Shown in pieces: positions 1-8,671 of a DNA stretch of 64,000 nucleotides. A program made the translations under genes and the position numbers. The DNA lies in the NCBI RefSeq assembly GCF_000814005.1, contig NZ_JWLK01000004.1, positions 62,001 to 126,000 on the forward strand, read 5' to 3'. This DNA is from Ruegeria sp. ANG-S4 (GTDB taxonomy: Bacteria > Pseudomonadota > Alphaproteobacteria > Rhodobacterales > Rhodobacteraceae). Every line of letters begins with the position of its first letter. Within the stretch, counting starts at the first letter, position 1. The notes under the pieces were generated by a model. That model searched no databases. It worked only from the letters and a program-made list of their open reading frames with translations, and had not been told where the DNA came from.

Positions 1-2
1 GC

Positions 3-2090
3 TATCCGTCCCGGACGAAAGATACCGACGATGTCGACTTTTCGACCGGCTCGGTGGGGCTGGGTGTGGCACAGACCATTTTTTCGTCATTGGTTCAGGA
101 CTACATCCTCGAAAAAAACTGGTCCCCCGTCGCAAAGCCCGGACGCATGGTGGCCCTGCTTGGCGACGCCGAAATGGACGAGGGGAACGTTTATGAGGCG
201 CTTCTGGAGGGTTGGAAACACGGCTTGAGAAACTGTTGGTGGGTTGTGGATTACAACCGGCAGTCTTTGGATGGTGTCGTGCAGGAAGGACTTTGGGAAA
301 GGCTGCTCAATATTTTCGAAAGTTTTGGCTGGGACGTTGTCGTGCTCAAGCATGGAACGAAGCAGGTTGAATCCTTCGCTCAGCCGGGGGGTGAGGCGCT
401 GCGAGACTGGATTGATCAGTGCCCGAACCAGATCTATGCCGCGCTGACCTTTCAGGGCGGGGCGGCCTGGAGAAAGGCGCTGCTGGAAGATCTTGGTCGC
501 CAGAAAGACGTCGTCAAGCTGTTGGAGTCGTACGATGATGAGCAGCTCTCGGAACTTATGTGCAACCTCGGGGGGCACGATTTCGAAAGTATCCTCGGCG
601 CTTTTGAGGATGCCCGGCAACATGAACGGCCAACGGTCTTTATTTGCTATACGATCAAGGGCTACGGCCTGCCGTTGGCTGGTCACAAAGATAACCACGC
701 CGGTTTGATGACCGGCGGCCAGATCGAAACGCTGCGATCCAAATCTGGCGTCAAACCCCAAGACGAATGGGCAAAGCTTGACGGGCTGCCCGGGGTTGAG
801 ACGATCAGGGACTTGATCAAAACCGCGCCATTCTTCTCGACGAAGAACCGTCGGCTCTGTGCGCCGAAGATAAAGTTGGACGCCGAATTTCCAGCACCGG
901 ATACCAAACAAAAGCCGATGTCGACGCAAGCAGGTTTCGGTCAAATCCTGCATGAAATCGCAAAGTCCGACAGCGAGCTTTCGAGACGAATTGTGACAAC
1001 GGCACCAGATGTCGCGGTATCGACAAACCTTGGACCTTGGATCAATCGGAACGGACTGTTTTCCAAACACCCAAAGACGGACGCGTTCAAAGACGCCCGC
1101 ATTCCGTCTGCCTATAAATGGGAAGCGTCCCCGGACGGTCAACATTTTGAGCTGGGCATTGCCGAGTCCAATCTGTTTCTGATGCTTTCGGCACTCGGTC
1201 TGTCGCATCATTTGAATGGTCAGCGTCTGTTGCCTGTTGGGACTGTCTACGATCCCTTCATTTTGCGAGCGGCGGACCAATTGAACTACGCGTGCTATCA
1301 AGACGCCAGATTCCTGCTGGCCGGGACACCCTCTGGCGTGACACTGGCGCCCGAGGGGGGTGCTCATCAGTCCATATCGACGCCCATGCTCGGTATCGCA
1401 CAGGATGGGCTGGCCTATTTCGAGCCGTCATATTTGGATGAATTGGCTGTCATAATCCGCTTTGCTTTTGATTACATGCAACGTGACGGAGACAAGAAAC
1501 CGGAGCCGGGTACATGGCTCCGGGATCAGACAGGAGGGTCCGTGTATCTCCGGCTGTCCACAAGACCGCTGGAACAGATCACCTTGCCCATGACACCGAC
1601 GCGAGAGGCTGACATTATCAGGGGCGCCTATTGGGTGCGTGAACCCGGCCCGAACACAGAGTTGGTTATTGCCTATACCGGGGCCGTTGCCCCCGAGGCA
1701 CTGCGGGCCGTATCCCTCGCGCAGGAAGACAGGCGCAACGTTGGATTGCTTGCGGTCACGTCACCTGACAGGCTTCATGCCGGATGGTCCGCCGCCCAAG
1801 CCGCCAGAGGACAAGGAAAGCGAGATGCCGAAGCCCATATCGAGCGCCTCTTGAAGCCATTGTCCAGAAACTGTTCCATGGTCACAGTGATTGACGGGCA
1901 TCCTGCGACTCTTGCGTGGATCGGCGGCGTTTGCGGGCACCCCACCCGCGCACTTGGTGTCGAACAATTTGGCCAATCCGGCCGTGTCGCTGACTTGTAC
2001 CGGCACTTCGGAATCGACACGAGAGGCATACTGGACGCAGTTTCACAAATCTCGCCGGGCCGCCCTTTGAGACATCTCGAGGCAACATGA
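3..2090 (+). CDS. mdeB: Homodimeric 2-oxo acid dehydrogenase E1 (MdeB/AceE-like), 5' end outside window
   Basis: This is a thiamine-diphosphate enzyme related to AceE, the homodimeric pyruvate dehydrogenase E1. The open frame runs in from the left edge without a stop: the codons before the first GTG (position 54) read DFSTGSVGLG, the usual TPP-domain entry, so the true start lies upstream. About 695 residues are visible, against roughly 880 for AceE. The TPP/Mg motif GDAEMDEGN is followed by a long middle domain and a C-terminal transketolase-like domain. The methionine gamma-lyase gene lies 330 nt downstream. In Pseudomonas putida the lyase gene mdeA is next to mdeB, an E1 homologue that oxidises 2-oxobutyrate, and the same role is inferred here. 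Substrate choice (2-oxobutyrate versus pyruvate) cannot be read from sequence. Confidence 0.8.
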   Translation, partial: YPSRTKDTDDVDFSTGSVGLGVAQTIFSSLVQDYILEKNWSPVAKPGRMVALLGDAEMDEGNVYEALLEGWKHGLRNCWWVVDYNRQSLDGVVQEGLWERLLNIFESFGWDVVVLKHGTKQVESFAQPGGEALRDWIDQCPNQIYAALTFQGGAAWRKALLEDLGRQKDVVKLLESYDDEQLSELMCNLGGHDFESILGAFEDARQHERPTVFICYTIKGYGLPLAGHKDNHAGLMTGGQIETLRSKSGVKPQDEWAKLDGLPGVETIRDLIKTAPFFSTKNRRLCAPKIKLDAEFPAPDTKQKPMSTQAGFGQILHEIAKSDSELSRRIVTTAPDVAVSTNLGPWINRNGLFSKHPKTDAFKDARIPSAYKWEASPDGQHFELGIAESNLFLMLSALGLSHHLNGQRLLPVGTVYDPFILRAADQLNYACYQDARFLLAGTPSGVTLAPEGGAHQSISTPMLGIAQDGLAYFEPSYLDELAVIIRFAFDYMQRDGDKKPEPGTWLRDQTGGSVYLRLSTRPLEQITLPMTPTREADIIRGAYWVREPGPNTELVIAYTGAVAPEALRAVSLAQEDRRNVGLLAVTSPDRLHAGWSAAQAARGQGKRDAEAHIERLLKPLSRNCSMVTVIDGHPATLAWIGGVCGHPTRALGVEQFGQSGRVADLYRHFGIDTRGILDAVSQISPGRPLRHLEAT

Positions 2091-2434
2091 CCTTTAGCGA
2101 AACTTTCCGTATTAAGGGCCAGTGGATCGGGTCTGGCCCGTCCCAAATCATGGGTTTGATAGGTCCGGCGCGTGAAACACCTTGTGTACGGATCACGCTG
2201 GGATCGGCGCGCGATGTGGATACGATGATCACAAACGCAAGCTGTGTGTTTCCCGTCAGGTCCGGCTCAAGCCTGACGATAGGTCAATCTGCGGGCACGC
2301 GGCCTATGGGGCGTACCCCCACGGACCGAAAAGGCGGCTTGCGGAATACCCGGAACCTTACGCTGCCGCATGGATTGGCACTGAACGAAACGACCCATCA
2401 GAATATGCAGGAGAAAGAAAATGTTAAAAAATAG
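2087..2434 (+). CDS. Small unknown ORF between E1 and methionine gamma-lyase
   Basis: I do not recognise this 115-residue ORF. Its ATG overlaps the stop of the E1 gene (ATGA), which suggests translational coupling, and its end runs 14 nt into mdeA. The first half (GQWIGSGPSQIMGLIGPARE) looks protein-like. The second half is rich in Arg, Thr and Gly and looks less so. A second frame (2182-2427) is also open over the later part, so a frameshifted remnant is possible. There is no signal peptide, membrane segment or familiar motif. It may be a genuine small partner of the pathway, a decayed gene, or a chance ORF in a spacer. Confidence 0.35.
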   Translation: MTFSETFRIKGQWIGSGPSQIMGLIGPARETPCVRITLGSARDVDTMITNASCVFPVRSGSSLTIGQSAGTRPMGRTPTDRKGGLRNTRNLTLPHGLALNETTHQNMQEKENVKK

Positions 2435-3620
2435 TCCCAAAGAACTTGGCCCTGCAACGCGCGCAATTCATGAAGGGTACTCGCCATCTGATCACATGGG
2501 CGCGCTGACGCCGCCGATCTTCATGACATCCACCTACGCCTTTGAAACCGCCGAAGAAGGCTCGGAGATATTTGCAGGCGAAAGACCGGGGCTTGTATAC
2601 GGGCGGACGAAAAACCCGACCCAGGCGATTCTCGAGACACGAATAGCCAGCCTTGAAAACGCGGACGCAGCCGTTGCAACGGCGTCGGGGATCGCAGCCA
2701 TCACAGCAACCATGTGGACGCTATTGAAGGCAGGCGACACGATCATCGTGGATCAGGTGATCTACGGGTGTTCCTTTGCTTTCTTTTCCAAAGGGATAGC
2801 GAAGTTCGGGGTGAATGTGAAATTCATCGACATGACCGATCTTGATCAGGTGCGCGATTGCATGGCGCTGAAGCCCAAAGCGGTTTTCTTTGAAACCCCG
2901 TCCAATCCCAATGTGCGGATAATAGATATTGCTGCCGTCACCGAAATGGCACATGAGGTTGAGGCATTCGTGATCGTGGACAACACGTTTGCCACCCCGG
3001 TCATTCAGCGACCCTTGGAACATGGCGCTGATCTGGTTGTTCATTCCGCGACGAAGTTCCTCGGCGGGCACGGAGACCTACTTGCGGGGCTCGTTGCGGG
3101 CGACCAAGGTCTTGTCGATCGCGTGCGCGGCGAGGGTTTGCGCGTTCTTTCCGGGGCAACGCTGTCGCCGCATTCCGCCTTTTTGATTATGCGCGGTTTG
3201 AAAACCCTTAGTCTTCGGGTCGAACGCCATTCGAGTTCCGCGTCGTCGATTGCAAAGTTTCTGTCCGGCAACGAGAAGGTCAAATCCGTTATCTACCCAA
3301 CTTTGCCGGATTATGCGTCGCGCGATCTGGCGGCAAGGCAGATGGGCGACCTTGGCGGCGCGATCATTGCCCTTCGTTTCGATGGCGGGCTGGAAGCGGG
3401 GCGGCGCTTTATCAACAATTTGGGGCTGATAAAATGCGCGGTTTCCCTGGGAGATGCGGAGACGCTGGTGCAACATCCCGCTAGCATGACGCACGGTATT
3501 TATGGACCCGAGGAACGCGCGAAGTTCGGCATCGACGACGAATTGATCAGACTGGCCGTCGGGCTTGAAGATGTTGAAGATTTGATTGCAGACATCGATC
3601 AGGCAATAGGCAGACTTTAG
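2421..3620 (+). CDS. mdeA: L-methionine gamma-lyase
   Basis: A PLP enzyme that splits methionine into methanethiol, 2-oxobutyrate and ammonia in the cytoplasm. Its 399 residues match the P. putida enzyme (398) along the whole length. The residue separating true methionine gamma-lyases from cystathionine gamma-lyases is present: Cys117 in YGCSFAF, equivalent to Cys116 of P. putida. The PLP lysine is Lys212 in SATKFLGG, and the C-terminal SLGDAETLVQHPASMTH and VGLEDVEDL blocks are typical. The start ATG follows a good AGGAG site 8 nt upstream. The gene lies behind an E1 that could take its 2-oxobutyrate product and just before a FAD oxidoreductase. In marine roseobacters such an enzyme is a source of methanethiol. 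Confidence 0.93.
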   Translation: MLKNSPKELGPATRAIHEGYSPSDHMGALTPPIFMTSTYAFETAEEGSEIFAGERPGLVYGRTKNPTQAILETRIASLENADAAVATASGIAAITATMWTLLKAGDTIIVDQVIYGCSFAFFSKGIAKFGVNVKFIDMTDLDQVRDCMALKPKAVFFETPSNPNVRIIDIAAVTEMAHEVEAFVIVDNTFATPVIQRPLEHGADLVVHSATKFLGGHGDLLAGLVAGDQGLVDRVRGEGLRVLSGATLSPHSAFLIMRGLKTLSLRVERHSSSASSIAKFLSGNEKVKSVIYPTLPDYASRDLAARQMGDLGGAIIALRFDGGLEAGRRFINNLGLIKCAVSLGDAETLVQHPASMTHGIYGPEERAKFGIDDELIRLAVGLEDVEDLIADIDQAIGRL

Positions 3621-3634
3621 CTCCGGACCCGCCC

Positions 3635-4924
3635 GTGTTTCGACCCAATGACCAAGACCCGGTTTGGAGCCTGAGTTCCGACGCCCAAAAGAGCTATCCA
3701 AGCCTTTGGGATGATCTGCGATGCGACGTTGCAATCATCGGTGCCGGCTACACCGGGTTGTCAGCAGCTCTCAGGCTGGCAGAAGCCGGCAAGAGCGTTG
3801 TCGTGCTTGAAGCGGATCATGTTGGTCGGGGCGGTTCAGGCCGAAACGCCGGCATGGTCAATTCCGGCCTTTGGCTGGACCCGGATGATGTCGCGGCGAC
3901 GGTGGGACCAAAGGTCGGAAAGCGGCTGAACTCCGCGCTGGCCGGTGGCCCGGATCGCGTCTTCGATCTGATCGCCAAGCATCAAATTCAATGTGCTGCG
4001 CAACGCGCAGGGTCCATTCAGTTGGCCTATTCAGAAACAGATGTCGAAAAACTGCAGCGACGCTATGGTCAGATGTCAAACCTTGGCTGTGATGTGCACA
4101 TGGTTCACGGTGACGCATGTTCAGACGTCGCCGGAACGCACCGCTACCAAACAGGATTGATCGACAAAAGAGCGGGCAGTATCAACCCGCTGGCATATTG
4201 TCGTGGGCTTGCGCAGGCCGCCGAACAGGTCGGCGCCTTGGTTTTTGAGGGTACGCGCGTCACGGGCTTGCAACGCGCGTCGGATGTGTGGTGTTGCGAG
4301 ACGGCAAGAGGCAAAGTCACTGCAGATACTGTGGTGATCGCGACAAACGCACTGACGGCGAAACGTGATTTTCCACGAATCCCGGCACCCATTATACCAG
4401 TTCCATTTTTCCAGTTTGCTACCGATCCGCTGGACGCGGATGGCGAAGCGGTATTGCCACAAGGCCACTGCGCTTGGGACACACGAGACGTCGCGTTCTG
4501 CTTTCGAAAAGACAGCGAAAACAGGCTGGTCATGGGAAGCGTGGGATCTTTGAATGGCATTAGGATGGCGTTGGCCCGAAGATGGCTAAGTGCCGAGATA
4601 CGATGGCTTTTCCCAAAGCTGGGCCAAGTCGGCTGGCAGCTAAGCTGGACCGGGACAATTGGATTCACGGCCAACCATGTTCCGTCATACTTTCAGCCCG
4701 CGCCCAACCTGATCGCACCATCGGGCTATAACGGACGAGGAATCGCGCCCGGAACAGTCTTTGGAACAAACATCGCTGATTACCTGATCTCGGGGTCTGA
4801 AGACGCGCTTTTGTTACCGCTCAAGGCCCCTGTTGGGCATGTCCTGCCGCGGCAGAAAGCGCAGATGATGGATTGGGGTGCAGCGGCCAAACGTGTGTTC
4901 AGAACCTGGAAACTGGCCACCTGA
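3635..4924 (+). CDS. FAD-dependent amine/amino acid oxidase-like protein (DAO family)
   Basis: This 429-residue flavoprotein belongs to the D-amino acid oxidase superfamily and most resembles gamma-glutamylputrescine oxidase (PuuB)-type proteins. The N-terminal PVWSLSSDAQKSYPSLW segment precedes the dinucleotide-binding motif GAGYTGLSAALRLAE (about residue 33), the acidic end of beta-2 (VLEADHVGRGGSGRN), and a C-terminal NGRGIAPGTVFG FAD contact. The start is GTG at 3635, 14 nt after the mdeA stop and with a weak GGA site. No in-frame ATG is near. It probably shares the mdeBA transcript, yet its substrate is unknown. It could oxidise an amine or N-methyl amino acid rather than take part in methionine breakdown. 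Confidence 0.8.
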   Translation: MFRPNDQDPVWSLSSDAQKSYPSLWDDLRCDVAIIGAGYTGLSAALRLAEAGKSVVVLEADHVGRGGSGRNAGMVNSGLWLDPDDVAATVGPKVGKRLNSALAGGPDRVFDLIAKHQIQCAAQRAGSIQLAYSETDVEKLQRRYGQMSNLGCDVHMVHGDACSDVAGTHRYQTGLIDKRAGSINPLAYCRGLAQAAEQVGALVFEGTRVTGLQRASDVWCCETARGKVTADTVVIATNALTAKRDFPRIPAPIIPVPFFQFATDPLDADGEAVLPQGHCAWDTRDVAFCFRKDSENRLVMGSVGSLNGIRMALARRWLSAEIRWLFPKLGQVGWQLSWTGTIGFTANHVPSYFQPAPNLIAPSGYNGRGIAPGTVFGTNIADYLISGSEDALLLPLKAPVGHVLPRQKAQMMDWGAAAKRVFRTWKLAT

Positions 4925-5099
4925 TTGGTCGCTGTCATGTTGTCCGTTGGATCAGAAGCCGATGCAGGCCGCTTGCGTTCTAAGGCGGAAAACCAAAGCG
5001 CCATGGACCTTGGGCTGCAATGACCGCTGTTTTTGCCGAAATCGGTCGTGAACCCGTCACCATGCGAAAAACCCGAACAAAACCGATCCAAGTCATCGG

Positions 5100-5723
5100 T
5101 TGCCACGTATCAAAAACAGTTTGGGAACTGAACGTGTGCGCCAAGGGCTTTTGTTAACTGCAGTCTTTTCGGTAGGCGTCGGCATTATTGCCGGTGTGAT
5201 TTTCATGTCTTCCGGAGGCGCATCACGCGCGCCGGAGCAACAGGCCTATTCAGTTCCGGGCATGCCGGGAATGACTGTTCCCATCGCGCATGAACTTGCT
5301 GATGAGCTGACACCTGCACTGCTGTTGGTCGTGTACGACGCATTCGGTCAGACGCAGGAAGACGCGATCTACGACACCCTGGCCGAGGTGACCCATGGCG
5401 ACGCGTTGGAATATCTTTACCTCGAGCGTGTCGGAGCCATGGCGGGCGGTGGCCTCGACGAAGCGGACCAGACGATCCACGAGATCAACCTTTTGGACAG
5501 TCAGGTCGCGCGTGACGAGGCAACACTGACCATTGATGCAACGTGGCAGGTCATTGGTACGGTCGGCCATGCCGAGCACCTGCATGTGCGGGGAAACACC
5601 TACAAAGCGAATTTGTCCATTTCCCCGGTTGAAGGCGCGTGGCGGATCACTGAATTCGATCTGCGCGACGTGAACAGGGATGCCGCGGGTGAGACGTATT
5701 TGGCACCTGAAGGTGACCAATGA
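5100..5723 (+). CDS. Membrane-anchored periplasmic protein of unknown family, first gene of metal/ABC operon
   Basis: I do not recognise this protein. It has about 207 residues: a short basic N-terminus, one membrane segment (LLLTAVFSVGVGIIAGVIFM) and then a soluble domain expected in the periplasm. That domain has alternating strands and a histidine-containing stretch (GHAEHLHVRGN) that could bind metal. The frame has no ATG. The longest start is TTG at 5100, and GTG at 5136 (just before the hydrophobic segment) is a fair alternative. The last codons overlap the ATPase gene by 4 nt, so it belongs to the operon running to 9573. An ATG at 5062 is out of frame. Confidence 0.6.
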   Translation: MPRIKNSLGTERVRQGLLLTAVFSVGVGIIAGVIFMSSGGASRAPEQQAYSVPGMPGMTVPIAHELADELTPALLLVVYDAFGQTQEDAIYDTLAEVTHGDALEYLYLERVGAMAGGGLDEADQTIHEINLLDSQVARDEATLTIDATWQVIGTVGHAEHLHVRGNTYKANLSISPVEGAWRITEFDLRDVNRDAAGETYLAPEGDQ

Positions 5724-6388
5724 TCAGTGTCGAAAATGTCTCTTTCGCCTATGGCACGGGTGATTTTCGACTGAATGTTCCGCGCTTGTCGATGCAGTCG
5801 GGCGAACGCCTTGCGATTGTGGGGCCCAGCGGCAGTGGGAAGACGACCCTTCTGAATTTGGTCGCGGGTATCTTGTCGCCGGATTCAGGGCGCATTGTCG
5901 TCGCCGGTAAGGATGTCACGGCTTTGACCGATACCGAACGCCGCCAGTTCCGTGCCAGCCATATCGGGTTTGTGTTTCAGGATTTTGCGCTGCTCGATTA
6001 CCTGCCCGCACTACAGAATATCCTGTATCCCTATCGCGTCACGCCCGCGCTGAAACTGGATCAGGCCGTTCGGGAACGTGTCGAGGTTCTGGCGGAGGCC
6101 TGCGGTATTCGCGACAAGCTGGACAGGCACCCCAATGAGCTCAGCCAGGGGGAACAACAGCGCGTTGCGATTTGCCGCGCACTTGTCACGCAACCCAAAC
6201 TCATCCTGTCGGATGAAGCGACGGGCAATCTGGACCCTGAAAGCAAGGGCCGCATTCTGGATTTGCTGTTCGAACAGGCCAGCGAGGCGGGTGCGACCCT
6301 GCTGGCCGTCACGCATGACCATGAGCTTTTGCCGCGTTTCGAGCGTGTGATTGATTTTGCAGACTATCGCGAGGTGGCAGACGCATGA
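5720..6388 (+). CDS. LolD/MacB-type ABC transporter ATP-binding protein
   Basis: A 222-residue ATPase of the lipoprotein-release/MacB branch. Walker A is GPSGSGKTTLLN (about residues 34-45), the Q-loop is FVFQDFALLDYL, the signature is LSQGEQQRVAICRAL, and Walker B with the D-loop is LILSDEATGNLD, the LSDEATGNLD form typical of LolD. The start overlaps the upstream gene (ATGA) and the end overlaps the permease gene by 4 nt, so the two form one transporter. This family powers mechanotransmission or export across the periplasm, not classical import with a binding protein. That is why the ZnuA-like gene later in the operon is surprising. Confidence 0.9.
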   Translation: MISVENVSFAYGTGDFRLNVPRLSMQSGERLAIVGPSGSGKTTLLNLVAGILSPDSGRIVVAGKDVTALTDTERRQFRASHIGFVFQDFALLDYLPALQNILYPYRVTPALKLDQAVRERVEVLAEACGIRDKLDRHPNELSQGEQQRVAICRALVTQPKLILSDEATGNLDPESKGRILDLLFEQASEAGATLLAVTHDHELLPRFERVIDFADYREVADA

Positions 6389-7554
6389 ACACGCTGTACC
6401 TTGCGTTTGCTTACCTGCGTTACCATTGGGCGCGCAGCCTTGTGCTGGTGATCGCCGCTGCGCTGATCTTGTTTGTGCCTGTTGCGACGCAGATATTGCT
6501 TTCGACCAGCCAGACGGCTTTGATCGCGCGGGGGGAGGCAACGCCGCTCTTGCTCGGCAGTCGTGGGTCTCAGCTGGACCTAACGATGGCGGCCCTCTAC
6601 TTCTCCAATGAGCGACCAGACCCCATTGCGATGCGCGAAGTGGATACGATCTGGGACAGCAACCTGGCGGTGCCGATACCGCTGCATACCGCATTTTCAT
6701 CCGGCGGGTTCAGGATCGTCGGCACCTCGCTGGACTACTTCGACTTTCGCGATCTGACCTTTTCAGACGGGCGTGGCCTGTCATTGCTGGGGGACGCCGT
6801 GATCGGTGCTGCGGTGGCGGATGCGCTGGGCAAAGGCGTTGGTGACACTCTGGTCTCTTCGCCAGAGAACCTGTTTGATCTGGATGGCGTTTATCCCTTG
6901 GAGATGCCAATCGTGGGCGTTCTGGAGGCTACAAATACGCCTGACGATCAGGCGATTTTCGTTGATATCAAAACGGCTTGGGTGATCCAGGGGATCGGGC
7001 ACGGGCATGAGGATGTCGTCACCGCAGCAGATATCGCCGCTGGAAGTGAAGCGCTGGCCAATGCCTCCGTCGTGCAGTTTCAGCGCATCACGCCTGAGAA
7101 TATCGAAAGCTTTCATTTCCACGGATCGCAAGGCGATTTTCCGGCCACGGCTGTGATCGTCGTCCCTGCCGACACGCGATCCGCGACAATCCTCAAAGGT
7201 CGGTATCTGGACAGCGAAAACCCGAGCCAGTTGATCGAACCCGCCAGTGTAATTCAAGGACTGGTGGATCGTATCTTTCGCATCAAATCCCTATTGGACG
7301 TGGTGACAGCAATCGTTGCTGTGGCCGCGCTTGCGGCTGTCGGGCTTGCGGTTTTCCTAAGCTACCGGCTACGCGCAAAAGAAATCGCGACGGCGGTAAA
7401 GCTGGGTGCCAGACGGGGCATGGTGTTGCGCCTGCTGGCGGCAGAGACAGTGACCCTGCTGTTCATCTCGGGGTGCATCGCGGCGATCGGGGCCGCATTG
7501 GTTGCACGAAATGCCGACACGTGGGTGGGCTGGCTGCTTTCGCTCGGTGCATGA
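6385..7554 (+). CDS. FtsX/LolE-type ABC permease with His-containing periplasmic domain
   Basis: A 389-residue permease of the MacB/LolCE type. One transmembrane helix lies near the N-terminus (residues about 15-40), then a periplasmic domain of roughly 240 residues, then the C-terminal FtsX helices (about 300-325 and 355-380). The cytoplasmic loop LGARRGMVLRLLAAE is typical of the family. The periplasmic domain holds two histidine clusters, GHGHED (about residue 208) and FHFHGSQGD (about residue 244), which are not a general feature of LolE or MacB and suggest metal contact. It overlaps the ATPase gene by 4 nt and precedes the DUF4198 gene by 14 nt. Confidence 0.87.
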   Translation: MNTLYLAFAYLRYHWARSLVLVIAAALILFVPVATQILLSTSQTALIARGEATPLLLGSRGSQLDLTMAALYFSNERPDPIAMREVDTIWDSNLAVPIPLHTAFSSGGFRIVGTSLDYFDFRDLTFSDGRGLSLLGDAVIGAAVADALGKGVGDTLVSSPENLFDLDGVYPLEMPIVGVLEATNTPDDQAIFVDIKTAWVIQGIGHGHEDVVTAADIAAGSEALANASVVQFQRITPENIESFHFHGSQGDFPATAVIVVPADTRSATILKGRYLDSENPSQLIEPASVIQGLVDRIFRIKSLLDVVTAIVAVAALAAVGLAVFLSYRLRAKEIATAVKLGARRGMVLRLLAAETVTLLFISGCIAAIGAALVARNADTWVGWLLSLGA

Positions 7555-7568
7555 GAAAGGGAGACTAC

Positions 7569-8339
7569 ATGAAAAAGCACGTATTATTTGCACTTTTGGC
7601 GAGCAGTGTCGCGGTCACGCCGGCGCTGGCGCATTACGGTATGATTATCCCGAATGATCCGATGATCAGTCAGGAAGACGGGCGCAGCTTGTCCCTGACC
7701 ATGTCTTTCTCACATCCCTTCGAATTGGACGGGATGATGTTGGAAAAGCCTGTGGCGTTCACTGTCACGCATGAGGGCACCACAACCGAACTGCTCGGCA
7801 GCCTTCAAGATGCCACTGTGATGGAAGATCAGGGCTTCACGCTCGATTACCCGCTGGAACGGCCCGGCACCTACATCTTCGCGATGGAGCCGACGCCCTA
7901 TTGGGAACCTGCCGAGGATGCGTTCATCGTCCACTACACCAAAACCTATGTGACCGCTTACGGCGATGATGAGGGGTGGGATACGGAACTTGGCCTGAAG
8001 ACCGAGATCGTGCCCCTGTCCAAGCCCTTTGGGCTGTGGGAGCACAATGTGTTTCAGGGCATCGTCAAGATGGACGGGGAGCCGGTTCCCTATGCCGAGG
8101 TTGAGGTTGAGTTCTTCAATGATGGCGCCGGTGCGACTGTGCCGGATGAACTAATGATCACACAAACCGTCAAGGCCGACGCCGATGGCGTGTTTACTTA
8201 TGCCGCCCCATCGGATGGCTGGTGGGGCTTTGCTGCGCTGAACACTGCCGACTATACCTTACCGCAGGATGGTGAGGATAAGGCTGTTGAGTTGGGGGCC
8301 GTGATCTGGGTGCACTTCGAAGAATGGACAGGCCAGTGA
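7569..8339 (+). CDS. DUF4198 periplasmic protein (NikK/CbiK-like metal-uptake accessory)
   Basis: A 256-residue exported protein. The ATG at 7569 follows AAGGGAGAC and gives a clean signal peptide ending in ALA before HYGMIIPND. The body is a DUF4198 domain, with the conserved blocks SFSHPFEL, PYWEPAEDAFIVHYTKT, GDDEGWD, GLKTEIVPLSKPFGL and GWWGFAALNTADY. In known cases DUF4198 proteins accompany nickel/cobalt uptake systems (NikK in NikKLMNQO). The first mature residue is His, and the N-terminal His plus SHPF could form a metal site. No nikMNQO genes are present. Here the partners are a MacB-type transporter and a ZnuA-like protein, so the metal is not settled. Confidence 0.85.
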   Translation: MKKHVLFALLASSVAVTPALAHYGMIIPNDPMISQEDGRSLSLTMSFSHPFELDGMMLEKPVAFTVTHEGTTTELLGSLQDATVMEDQGFTLDYPLERPGTYIFAMEPTPYWEPAEDAFIVHYTKTYVTAYGDDEGWDTELGLKTEIVPLSKPFGLWEHNVFQGIVKMDGEPVPYAEVEVEFFNDGAGATVPDELMITQTVKADADGVFTYAAPSDGWWGFAALNTADYTLPQDGEDKAVELGAVIWVHFEEWTGQ

Positions 8340-8671
8340 TACGCGCGATGGGCCTAGCCTCGCTGTTTGCCGCTGCGCCTTTGGCGGCAGCCGCGCATCA
8401 GCTTGTGGTCTTCGCCTCGGTAGATTGCGAGGTTGTCACCGTCGAAGCCAAGTTTTCGAACGGCAGGGTCGCCCAAACGGGTGAGGTTCGGGTTTTGGAC
8501 GGTGAAAACGCGCTGATGACAACATTGCCGCTCGGCAGCGATGGCATGGCGCGTGTTCCGTTGACCAGTGTTGACCATTCTTCGGGCTTGGTGATCGAAG
8601 TGGATACCGGCGGGCATGACAACTATTGGATTGTGACCCCGGAAGACATTGCGCGGAAATGCGGGAGTTGA
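8324..8671 (+). CDS. Small exported NikL-like protein
   Basis: A 115-residue protein with a signal peptide (GLASLFAAAPLAAAA, then HQLVVFASVDC). The mature part resembles the short NikL-type accessory proteins found beside DUF4198/NikK, with a carboxypeptidase-regulatory-like beta fold suggested by EVRVLDGENALMTTLPLGSDG and a GGHDNYW end. The mature N-terminus again begins with His after the predicted cleavage site. The ATG at 8324 overlaps the DUF4198 gene by 16 nt. A GTG at 8336 would give the common GTGA overlap and a shorter leader. It ends in an overlap with the next gene's ATG (TGATG). Confidence 0.6.
   Translation: MDRPVIRAMGLASLFAAAPLAAAAHQLVVFASVDCEVVTVEAKFSNGRVAQTGEVRVLDGENALMTTLPLGSDGMARVPLTSVDHSSGLVIEVDTGGHDNYWIVTPEDIARKCGS

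Noticed and set aside
87-1367. Long 426-codon reverse ORF
   Set aside because: It lies wholly antisense to the E1 gene, has no family features, and the forward frame has clear TPP motifs.
5062-5155. ATG at 5062 as start of the first gene of the metal operon
   Set aside because: It is in a different frame from the 5100-5723 gene and meets a stop after about 30 codons.
5720-7554. ABC genes as znuC-znuB partners of the ZnuA-like gene
   Set aside because: The ATPase has the LolD-type LSDEATGNLD motif and the permease has the FtsX/MacB layout with a large periplasmic domain, unlike ZnuB.
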